A stretch of DNA of 64,000 bases from Candidatus Eisenbacteria bacterium (GTDB lineage: Bacteria > Orphanbacterota > Orphanbacteria > Orphanbacterales > Orphanbacteraceae), in assembly GCA_016930695.1 (NCBI GenBank), contig JAFGGD010000049.1:1-64000 (forward strand). The letters run 5' to 3'. The translations under genes were made by a program, and so were the position numbers. Below are positions 47,648 through 53,920 of this stretch, piece by piece (the first letter of the stretch is position 1; each line of letters begins with the position of its first letter). The notes under the pieces are model-generated. The model saw only the letters and a list, made by a program, of their open reading frames with translations. It was not told where the DNA came from and did no database searches.

Positions 47648-48193
47648 CTACCGGAACAGCCCCTTAACGGCGCCCCAGCTGGCCTCTTCGGTCGCGCTCG
47701 TGCCGATCTGCACGGTGCCGCCGATGAGGACGTCGAAGTCCACCTGGCCGAGCATCATGTCGAACACACCGCCCGAGATGACGACCAAGTCGTCGACCGA
47801 GCAATCCGCGGCGGCGTGGAAGGTCAGGGTAGCGACTAAGATCGGGGTGTTGAAGTTGAGGAGGTCCGTGCCGCCCCAGGAGGTGGCCTGCACGGTGATT
47901 TCCTCACCAACGGCCGGCGGAACGGCGGCCCAGGACGGCGGCGTGTGGTACACGCAGCCCTGGTACTCGAGGGAGCCGTCGAAGTTGCCGACGATGCAGC
48001 CGATGGACTGGCCGTACTCAACGCCCGGAACCATCATGTAGATGTCGACGACGATGTAGTCGCTGACTTCAGCGATGATGAAGTCTGGACCGTTACCCAC
48101 GACGGCGTCCAGATCCAGCTCGCAGGTTCCCGCGCCAAAGGCGAGCGAAGCGGTCGCGAACAAAGCCGCAGCCAAAACGAGAGCCTTCTTCAT
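47648..48193 (-). CDS. Small secreted protein, cohesin-like pattern, C-terminal SWG tag
   Basis: A 181-residue exported protein: signal peptide MKKALVLAAALFATASLAFG, mature start near AGTCELDLD, a compact beta-rich body and the C-terminus TEEASWGAVKGLFR. It is paralogous to the adjacent 46790 gene and shorter by about 35 residues. The body pattern (D-I-Y segment, a G-C-I-V turn, and a closing TLTFHAAADC strand) resembles cohesin or other carbohydrate/docking beta-sandwiches, but identity is too low to assert this. ATG 48193 with AAAGGAG upstream. Single-gene unit with a strong promoter, a 170-base leader and a strong terminator. Confidence 0.8.
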   Translation of the reverse strand: MKKALVLAAALFATASLAFGAGTCELDLDAVVGNGPDFIIAEVSDYIVVDIYMMVPGVEYGQSIGCIVGNFDGSLEYQGCVYHTPPSWAAVPPAVGEEITVQATSWGGTDLLNFNTPILVATLTFHAAADCSVDDLVVISGGVFDMMLGQVDFDVLIGGTVQIGTSATEEASWGAVKGLFR

Positions 48194-48366
48194 TACCTGT
48201 TGCTCCTTTCTTCCTTTGCGGAAGTCTCAACGGATGTTTGCCTTCACATTTCGCATGCCGCAACCACCAGGGGACCCAACCCACATGGCCGCTTCTCTCG
48301 ACCGCCCTGAATAGCTTCCCAACTTCTCATCACGGCCGAGCGCACACGGTTTCCGAAAGCAACCCA

Positions 48367-48396
48367 ATTCTACCAGTGGAGGCATCCGCTTGTCAA
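48367..48396 (-). promoter_or_regulatory. Promoter of gene 47648-48193
   Basis: On the minus strand: TTGACA (48391-48396), 18-bp spacer, TAGAAT (48367-48372). It lies about 170 bases before the start codon. Confidence 0.65.
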
Positions 48397-48571
48397 CGAG
48401 AAAGTTGTCTCTTTCGCCGATCTTCGGACTCGACCCTCCCACCGGCTCATCGGGCGTACCCGTTGCTAAAAAGTCCGTTCGATGCTTCCGTTACCGGTTT
48501 CCGCACCCCTCCGTTCCGCTTGTCGGCAGGATGCCTTCTCCGGTCCATCGGAAACGAACTCAATCCTTCAT

Positions 48572-48598
48572 CCGGGGCGGGCGCCTAACCCGCCCCGG
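48572..48598. repeat. GC hairpin CCGGGGCGGG/CCCGCCCCGG
   Basis: Perfect 10-bp arms (48572-48581 and 48589-48598) around a seven-base loop. Nearly the same stem occurs at 27526-27550. It is downstream of the minus-strand promoter at 48680-48708 and could end or structure that transcript; there is no T-run. Confidence 0.55.
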
Positions 48599-48679
48599 CG
48601 GCAAGGCCGACACCTTACCGCATTTAGTAGCTGTCTGAGTTCTCCCGCATCACCTCCTTCCATTCGAATTTCCATCAGA

Positions 48680-48708
48680 ATGATACCACACCGCCGGGGG
48701 CATGTCAA
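48680..48708 (-). promoter_or_regulatory. Second, distal minus-strand promoter
   Basis: TTGACA (48703-48708), 17-bp spacer, TATCAT (48680-48685). It is a good match to consensus, yet the nearest gene downstream starts almost 490 bases away and has its own promoter in between. Confidence 0.5.
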
Positions 48709-48918
48709 GAAGGGGCACCACGACTCCATCTAGGATAATTGCAGTTTTTTCAATACATTCCAAGTTTTTCCCACCCCGAGAGCCTTCCGAGGGGGACTCG
48801 GGGTCGAATGGGGCTTCTTCTCCCTCCAGAGCCCTCATCCCGACCCTTTTTCAGCGAGCTGGAGAGAGAAACCGCAAGAGCGTCGATAAAGAACCCGTCC
48901 CCTTCCGATTCCTCGCCG

Positions 48919-48994
48919 CGCCCCGAAGGAAAAGCCGCGGGGGGAAGGAAAGGCACCCTCACCCTGATTCTTTCCCCCACGCGGCGGGAGAGGG
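48919..48994. repeat. Dispersed intergenic repeat, copy C
   Basis: Shares about 25 identical bases with copy B (438-462), including AAAGGCACCCTCACCC, and a diverged first half (CCCCGAAGG, then GGGGGGAAGG). It ends in a CCCCC...GGGGAG stem-like stretch. It lies 46 kb from copies A and B, which shows the element is dispersed. Confidence 0.65.
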
Positions 48995-49019
48995 GATCGA
49001 TACTCCGAGAATCCACAGC

Positions 49020-49055
49020 AAACGAAAGCCCCTCCGCCCTTTCGGGCGGAGGGGC
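49020..49055 (-). terminator. Terminator of dockerin-like gene
   Basis: On the minus strand: a 12-bp stem GCCCCTCCGCCC/GGGCGGAGGGGC with a GAAA loop (arms 49044-49055 and 49028-49039), then TTTCGTTTG. It lies 27 bases past the stop codon. Confidence 0.8.
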
Positions 49056-49082
49056 CGATCGATCAGACGATGAGGTGAACGA

Positions 49083-49784
49083 CTAGTAGATGTCGTCGCA
49101 CTCGTAGATGCCGCCGTCGTTCAGCGTCAGCGTCCAGGAACCGCTGGGGCACGCCGCGACAGAGTTCAAAGCCGGCAGGTACTTGAACGTGTCGAAGAAG
49201 TTCACGACGTTGGTGGCGGCGCACGCGGCCATATCGCCCGTGTACCCGGTGGTCGAGTTCAGCTGGGGCAGGTACTTGAACGTGTCGAAGAAGTTCACGT
49301 TGCCCGTGCCGTTGAAGTCCACCGACTTCACGCAGAGCGTGTCGGAACCGGCGCAAAGCTCGACCTCGGGATCGGCGCACTCGGCCGTCACGGTGTAGTC
49401 GAGGATCATGGCACCGGCGCCGCCGCCGGTGAGGGTGAAGCTGGTCACGCCGTTGGCGTCGGTGGCCTGGGTAACCGTCTGCGTCCCGCAGATCGCACCG
49501 TTGTTACCGGAGGCTCCCAGCTCATTGGCCGGATCGAACTGCCCGCTCATCTCGAGACGGACGTCGCAGCTGCTGACCGGATTCTCGAGGCAGTCGAGAA
49601 CGGTAACGGCGAGAACGATGGTGTCCATCGAGCCGTTCGGCGACCAAACCAGATCCGTGGTGGCGCAGGCCGTCGGCGTGTTCAGAATCACCGTGCAAGT
49701 CGAGTAGGCCGCGCAAGGCAGCCCGGCGAGAGCCGTGCCAGCGAACGCGAAGAGAGCCAGGCCGATCATCAACCCTTTTTTCAT
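49083..49784 (-). CDS. Secreted protein with two dockerin-like C-terminal repeats
   Basis: A 233-residue exported protein with signal MKKGLMIGLALFAFAGTALA and GGAGG 5 bases before the ATG. The N-terminal 125 residues form a Cys-rich beta domain with an invasin/Big1-like motif (TQATDANGVTSFTLTGGGAG). Two near-identical repeats follow, VNFFDTFKYLPQLNS and VNFFDTFKYLPALNS, about 32 residues apart. The first is preceded by DFNGTGN, giving D-x-N-G-x-G-x-V-N-x-x-D, the loop of type I dockerins apart from position 5. The second loop is degenerate. In dockerins these bind calcium and a cohesin partner. It sits beside two cohesin-like secreted proteins. Single-gene unit with its own promoter and terminator; no SWG tag (ends YECDDIY). 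Confidence 0.8.
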   Translation of the reverse strand: MKKGLMIGLALFAFAGTALAGLPCAAYSTCTVILNTPTACATTDLVWSPNGSMDTIVLAVTVLDCLENPVSSCDVRLEMSGQFDPANELGASGNNGAICGTQTVTQATDANGVTSFTLTGGGAGAMILDYTVTAECADPEVELCAGSDTLCVKSVDFNGTGNVNFFDTFKYLPQLNSTTGYTGDMAACAATNVVNFFDTFKYLPALNSVAACPSGSWTLTLNDGGIYECDDIY

Positions 49785-50251
49785 GGAAACCTCCTGCAGA
49801 TTAGCGCTTCAGCGACCGATTTTTCTTCGGTGAACCCGAAGAGCAACTCCCGTTATCTAGGTACCAAAACAGATACACTAGCCCACGTTCTCCAAGTCAG
49901 AAGCTTCCCCACACCTCCTTTCGGTGTCGGATGGGTATAGGCAAGGGAGAACTCAATCGCGAGAGTGGCAGCGCTCCCGACTATACCAAACCACGTATCG
50001 TCCTGTCAACCGAAAACCACACCAGATTATTAAGGTTCGGCGTATGAACAGGATTGTCACGAAACCTGATCGAACTTTACCAAAAAACCGCGGAAAAGTC
50101 AACGGTTTTGTCCACTTAACTGCTTGAATCAAAGGGGTATCGAGAGAAACCGCCCATTTCCCGACCACACAGCTCTCTGAGGCGCGAACCGCACGAATCG
50201 GGGGGAAAACGGGACGGCAAAGGAGGCGCAACACATTGAAAACAGAGTCCT
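49785..50251. other. Promoter and leader region of dockerin-like gene
   Basis: AT-richer stretch without a gene. It contains the promoter at 49980-50009 and a leader of about 190 bases that I cannot assign to a known RNA class. The right part (50010-50250) lies downstream of tRNA-Val on the same strand; I see no clear terminator there. Confidence 0.5.
49980..50009 (-). promoter_or_regulatory. Promoter of dockerin-like gene
   Basis: On the minus strand: TTGACA (50004-50009), 18-bp spacer, TATAGT (49980-49985). It has the same two hexamers and spacer as the promoter at 47527-47556. Confidence 0.7.
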
Positions 50252-50325
50252 TGGGCGAAACAGGGTTCGAACCTGTGACCTCCTGCTTGTAAGGCAGGCG
50301 CTCTGACCAGCTGAGCTATCCGCCC
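50252..50325 (-). tRNA. tRNA-Val (anticodon TAC)
   Basis: 74-base cloverleaf on the minus strand. The acceptor is GGGCGGA/TTCGCCC and the D arm GCTC-AGCTGGTCA-GAGC. The anticodon arm is CCTGC-CTTACAA-GCAGG (anticodon TAC), the T arm ACAGG-TTCGAAC-CCTGT, and the discriminator A. CCA is not encoded. It is 33 bases downstream of the small membrane protein gene and may be processed from that transcript. Confidence 0.96.
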
Positions 50326-50358
50326 GCAGGGCCGGCGCGTTCGACTGCCGCGAAGACG

Positions 50359-50589
50359 TTACTTCAGGGCGATGGCCAGAGGGATCAACACGCAGTAGCC
50401 GGCCACGAGTAGAATGGGGGCAAGGGTGATCGAATTACGGCTCAGCATAAGGAAGCCGAGCAGGATCACCGCGATCCCCACACCGAACAGCGTGTAGTTC
50501 CTGCGCGTGAAGGGGAGGGAGTTCTCGCTCTTCGAGCCGGACCGGCCCGGACGAACCCTTTTCTTCTGTTTCGGAATCTGCTTCGCCAT
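50359..50589 (-). CDS. Small two-helix membrane protein (DUF3098-like)
   Basis: A 76-residue protein: a basic N-terminus (MAKQIPKQKKRVRPGRSG), then two hydrophobic helices separated by SRNSIT (NYTLFGVGIAVILLGFLMLS and LAPILLVAGYCVLIPLAIAL). The pattern is that of DUF3098 proteins of the FCB group, function unknown. ATG 50589 has GGGAG just upstream. It has its own candidate promoter, whose -35 overlaps the end of mltG, and is followed by tRNA-Val. Confidence 0.8.
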   Translation of the reverse strand: MAKQIPKQKKRVRPGRSGSKSENSLPFTRRNYTLFGVGIAVILLGFLMLSRNSITLAPILLVAGYCVLIPLAIALK

Positions 50590-50635
50590 GGATCTCCCAC
50601 CGCTCGGGGCACGGGAAACTCGATGTTCCCGCATG

Positions 50636-50664
50636 ATTGAACCCTCGAAACACCGTTCTGTCAA
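50636..50664 (-). promoter_or_regulatory. Promoter overlapping the mltG stop codon
   Basis: On the minus strand: TTGACA (50659-50664), 17-bp spacer, TTCAAT (50636-50641). The mltG stop TGA (50663-50661) is inside the -35 hexamer. It would drive the small membrane gene and tRNA-Val. Confidence 0.5.
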
Positions 50665-51674
50665 GGGGATTGTCTACGCCGTTTCGCCTCCCGCTTCGCC
50701 CGTATATGCCCATTCTGATCGCGCGAGAAGGTGTGCCGCCCGTTTTCGCCGTTGGCGACGAAGAAAAGCTCCCTCGACCCCTCGGTCGGCCGGAGCACCG
50801 CCCGAATCGACGCCTCGCCCGGAGAACAGATCGGACCGGGAGGAAGTCCCGTGTGAAGGTATGTGTTGTATGGAGAATCGGTCTCCAAATCACGCAGGAG
50901 GAGCCTCTCGCGACTCTTCCGCGCGTACTGCACCGTGGGGTCCGCCTGCAGTTTCCAGCCGATTTCCAGGCGGTTGTGGTAGACCGCCGCGATTCGAGGG
51001 CGTTCCTCGTCCACCACCGCCTCCGCTTCGACGATCGAAGCGAGGGTGATCGCCTCCCGCGGCGTGAGCCCCATTTCCGCCGCCCTCGCCTCCTCCTCTT
51101 CACCGAAGACTTCCCGGAAACGGGCGGTCATCCGGCCGAGCACGGTCTCCGCGGTCTCGTCCCAGAAGAACAGGTAGGTTTCGGGGAAGAGGTATCCCTC
51201 CATCGTAGGGCCGGGGACACCGAAGCGCCTCACGAGCGAGGTATCCCGCGCCGCCCGGGCGATCTCCTCCTCGTCCAACCCGAGCCGGTCGGCGAGAATC
51301 CGCACCGTTTCCTCCACCCAAAGCCCCTCCGGCACGGTCACCCGGATCACCTCGTTCGTCCCGCGCCGGAGCGCGTGAAGCACCCTCCCTCCCGGCGTTC
51401 CGGGAACGAGAAGGTAGCGGCCCGCGCGGATCCGCCTGTCCTCGCCGCGGATCCTCCCGACCCAATAGAACCAGCGCGCGTCCTCGAGGATCCCCTCGCG
51501 CTCGAGAAGACGCGCCGTCTCGCGGAAACCGGCCCCCCGGGGGATGAGCACGGGCACCGATTCCCCCTCCGGGACGGGTCCCTGATAAAAACGATAGTCG
51601 AGCACTCCCAGAGCGGCCAGTGCCGCCAGCGCGACGGCGATCGCCGCGCGGGAGAGAAACGCGCGCGCGCTCAT
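50661..51674 (-). CDS. mltG: Endolytic murein transglycosylase MltG (YceG-like)
   Basis: A 337-residue inner-membrane protein with one N-terminal helix (ARAFLSRAAIAVALAALAAL) and a periplasmic YceG domain. Features are RGAGFRETARLLEREGIL (LysM-like subdomain), PGPTMEGYLFPETY, and ITLASIVEAEAVVDEERP with the catalytic Glu, then YNTYLHTGLPPGPICSPGEA. It cuts nascent glycan strands, leaving 1,6-anhydro-MurNAc ends. ATG 51674 overlaps the ruvX stop (ATGA). The ruvX-mltG pairing is seen in other bacteria. Confidence 0.94.
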   Translation of the reverse strand: MSARAFLSRAAIAVALAALAALGVLDYRFYQGPVPEGESVPVLIPRGAGFRETARLLEREGILEDARWFYWVGRIRGEDRRIRAGRYLLVPGTPGGRVLHALRRGTNEVIRVTVPEGLWVEETVRILADRLGLDEEEIARAARDTSLVRRFGVPGPTMEGYLFPETYLFFWDETAETVLGRMTARFREVFGEEEEARAAEMGLTPREAITLASIVEAEAVVDEERPRIAAVYHNRLEIGWKLQADPTVQYARKSRERLLLRDLETDSPYNTYLHTGLPPGPICSPGEASIRAVLRPTEGSRELFFVANGENGRHTFSRDQNGHIRAKREAKRRRQSP

Positions 51675-52168
51675 CGCGTCCCCCCCTCGTCCCACTCCGA
51701 AGGTCCGGAGGCGTTCCGGTCGAGCCAGGACTGCAGGATGAGCACCGCCGCGATCCGATCGATCCGACCCTTCTCCTGTCCGCGGCGCGGCCGCCCTCCG
51801 TGCCGCCGGGGTCGCCCCCCCTTCTCCGTCTCCCGTCCCTCACCGGCGCGGATCACCCTCTCCGCCTGCGCGGAGGAGAGCCTCTCGTCCCAGGTGTCCA
51901 CCGGCACGTCGATCCGCGCCGCCAGTTCCTCGCGGAAGGCGAGGGTGATCTCCGCCCTCTCGCCGAGGGAGCCGTTCATGTTCCGGGGAAGGCCGATCAC
52001 CACGCGCTCCGCCCCCCTCTCCTTCACCAGATCCTCGATCGCGCGAAGAAGGGCGGGGCGGTCGGAGCCGTCCAGCACCGGAAGGGGAAAAGCGATCGTC
52101 CCCGTCGGGTCGCTGACGGAGACCCCCACGCGCCGGTCGCCCAGGTCGATGCCGATCACGACCGCCAC
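51671..52168 (-). CDS. ruvX: Holliday-junction-resolvase-like RuvX/YqgF
   Basis: A 165-residue RNase H-fold protein, implicated in 16S rRNA 5'-end processing. Motifs are IGIDLGDRRVGVSVSD (catalytic Asp8), VVIGLPRNMNGSLGERA, TWDERLSSAQAE and RIDRIAAVLILQSWLD. It is somewhat longer than usual because of an Arg/Gly/Lys-rich insertion (RPRRHGGRPRRGQEKG) before the last helix. The start is GTG 52168 with AAAGGA upstream, one base after the ABC permease stop. Confidence 0.92.
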   Translation of the reverse strand: MAVVIGIDLGDRRVGVSVSDPTGTIAFPLPVLDGSDRPALLRAIEDLVKERGAERVVIGLPRNMNGSLGERAEITLAFREELAARIDVPVDTWDERLSSAQAERVIRAGEGRETEKGGRPRRHGGRPRRGQEKGRIDRIAAVLILQSWLDRNASGPSEWDEGGTR

Positions 52169-52169
52169 G

Positions 52170-53036
52170 TCAAAGATCCTTTCGCCGGAAGACGCGGAGC
52201 GCCGCGTACCCGATGATCCCGGTCCAGGCGGCGGTGATCGGCAGGGACCACCAATCGCCCCGCGGGTAGACGGGGCGGCCGAGCGCCGCGTCGATCCCCA
52301 CGCTCGCCGCGTTCGCCGCCGGCGGGAAGAAGCGAACCACCGCCCGCGCGAGCGCCGCGCGGAACCCCGCCGGTTCCCCGACCAGATAGGGACCGAGCGC
52401 GCCGATCAACCAACCGCCGCCCGCGCCCGGCTCGCCGGTGTCCCAGAGATAAGTCTCGAGGATATCGAGTGAGAAGAACCATCCGGCCGCGTAGACGAGG
52501 AGGGCGGCCATCCCCGCCCAACCACCCGCCGCCGCGAGCCGGAAGAGGATGACCATGACGGCGAAGAGCGCCTGGGCGAGGAGGAGCGGGAAGAGCCCGG
52601 CGAAGAGGGCGGGACGCGCCTCTCCCAGCTTCGCAGCCCACACCGCCTCGACGAGGAGGACCGCCACCCCCTGGATCGCCGCGAGGATCGTCAGAAGGCC
52701 GAGGAGCCGGCCGAGGAGATAGCGTTCCCTGGAGAGGGGAGCGGTCAGGTCGAAGGCGGCGCTCCCCCGCTCGACGCCCCGAAGAACCAGGCCGCCGCCG
52801 TGGAAGAGGATGAGGAGCATGGCGAAGAGGTTCGCCGAGCGCATCGTCGCGGCGGCGGCGAAGCCGGCCCGCGCGCGTTCGTCCAGCGCCACCGCGCGGC
52901 CGTTGACGTAGAAATCTCCTCCCAGATAGAGCGCCCCGGCGATCAGCATCAAAAGGAAAAGAAAAAAGAGCATCGTGAAGATGAAGCCGCCGCCGCGCCG
53001 GAAGGTGAGCCAGGTGTCGCGGATCATCGCCCTCAC
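52170..53036 (-). CDS. ABC transporter permease
   Basis: A 288-residue inner-membrane protein with six or so hydrophobic helices. It has the ABC-2-type layout: a short cytoplasmic N-terminus (MIRDTWLTFRRGGGF), a first helix, an extracytoplasmic loop (GGDFYVNGRAVALDERARAG) and the segment ERGSAAFDLTAPLSRERYLLGR that couples to the ATPase. GTG 53036 overlaps the ATPase stop (GTGA). It forms an exporter with the next gene; the substrate is unknown. Confidence 0.85.
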   Translation of the reverse strand: MRAMIRDTWLTFRRGGGFIFTMLFFLFLLMLIAGALYLGGDFYVNGRAVALDERARAGFAAAATMRSANLFAMLLILFHGGGLVLRGVERGSAAFDLTAPLSRERYLLGRLLGLLTILAAIQGVAVLLVEAVWAAKLGEARPALFAGLFPLLLAQALFAVMVILFRLAAAGGWAGMAALLVYAAGWFFSLDILETYLWDTGEPGAGGGWLIGALGPYLVGEPAGFRAALARAVVRFFPPAANAASVGIDAALGRPVYPRGDWWSLPITAAWTGIIGYAALRVFRRKDL

Positions 53037-53920
53037 GACAGAAGCCCCCGGATCGAGTCGCGGAGCGAAGCGCTCCGGAACGTGCTCTGCCGCACCACGG
53101 AGCCCGCCTCCTCGAAGAGGCGGAGCACCCGGTCCCCATCCTCCCGGTCCCGCACGAAGACGCGAATCCGCCGCGCTTCCCGGTCCTCCACGAACGTTCG
53201 TCCCTCGAGGAGCCGTTCCGGCTCCGGCGGCGTTTCATGGAAAGTGGCGTCCACCAGAAAGGGGGCGGGGAGAAGCTCCGCCGGCGCCGCGGTCCGCGCC
53301 AGTCGCCCCCTCTCGATCAAGCCGACCCGGTCGCACACCCGCTCCACCTCGGAAAGGATGTGAGAGGAGAGGAAGAAGGACGCGCCGCGGGAACGCGCCT
53401 CGAGAATCACGTTCTCCACCAGCTCGCGGCCCGGCACGTCCAGGTCGGCGGTCGGCTCGTCGAGGAGCCAGAGCGCGGGGTCGACGGCGATCATCAGCAT
53501 CAGGCCGGCGCGGCGGCGCATCCCCTTGGAGAGGGCGCCCGTCTCGGTGTCGAGCCTCCCGGCGAGGCCGACCCTCTCGGCGACGGCGGGGATCCGCGCC
53601 CCGTCTACGCCGCGGAGACGGAGCTGACAGGCGAGCCACTCGCCGAGGCGATGCCGCGCGGGGAGTCGAATGTCCTCGGGCAGGTAGCCGACCCGCCGGC
53701 GGCTCTCGGGCCGACCCGCCGGCGCGCCGCCGAGAAAGACCTCTCCCTCGTCCGTACGGAGCAGCCCCGCCGCGATCCGGATCGCCGTCGTCTTCCCCGC
53801 GCCGTTCGGACCGAGGAAACCGAAAACCTCGCCCGGCCGGACCTCCAACGAAAGACGGTCCAACGCCCGGACGGCACCGTACCTCTTGGAGACATCCCGC
53901 CATTCCAGCGCCGCCGTCAC
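53033..53920 (-). CDS. ABC transporter ATP-binding protein
   Basis: A 295-residue ATPase with Walker A GPNGAGKT (37-44), the signature LSKGMRRRAGL, Walker B LWLLDEPTADLD and the H-loop SSHILSEVERVCD. A C-terminal 70-residue extension is typical of CcmA/NatA-type exporter ATPases. The start is GTG 53920, overlapping the phosphatase stop (GTGA). Coupled to the permease gene downstream. Confidence 0.94.
   Translation of the reverse strand: MTAALEWRDVSKRYGAVRALDRLSLEVRPGEVFGFLGPNGAGKTTAIRIAAGLLRTDEGEVFLGGAPAGRPESRRRVGYLPEDIRLPARHRLGEWLACQLRLRGVDGARIPAVAERVGLAGRLDTETGALSKGMRRRAGLMLMIAVDPALWLLDEPTADLDVPGRELVENVILEARSRGASFFLSSHILSEVERVCDRVGLIERGRLARTAAPAELLPAPFLVDATFHETPPEPERLLEGRTFVEDREARRIRVFVRDREDGDRVLRLFEEAGSVVRQSTFRSASLRDSIRGLLS

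Larger units (their letters stand above)
48194..49082. other. 889-base intergenic region with two promoters and a repeat copy
   Basis: No gene seen on either strand. It holds a strong minus-strand promoter for 47648-48193 (48367-48396), a second minus-strand promoter further out (48680-48708), a GC hairpin (48572-48598), repeat copy C (about 48919-48994) and the terminator of the gene at 49083 (49020-49055). The transcript between the two promoters could be a long leader or a small RNA. Confidence 0.5.

Noticed and set aside
48194-48240. GGCAAAC ... CGCAAAGG in the leader of gene 47648, resembling half of a c-di-GMP-I riboswitch
   Set aside because: Only the first-stem core resembles the class; the second stem and its tetraloop receptor are absent, and the sequence runs straight into the ribosome site.
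48400-48470. Structured-looking stretch with CCGATGAG and CGAAA on the minus strand, resembling a hammerhead core
   Set aside because: The conserved CUGAUGA and GAAA elements are not both present and three stems cannot be drawn.
49720-49760. Sigma-54-like CTGGCACGGCTCTCGCC on the minus strand
   Set aside because: It lies inside the signal-peptide coding region of the dockerin-like gene and the -12 part lacks TTGC.
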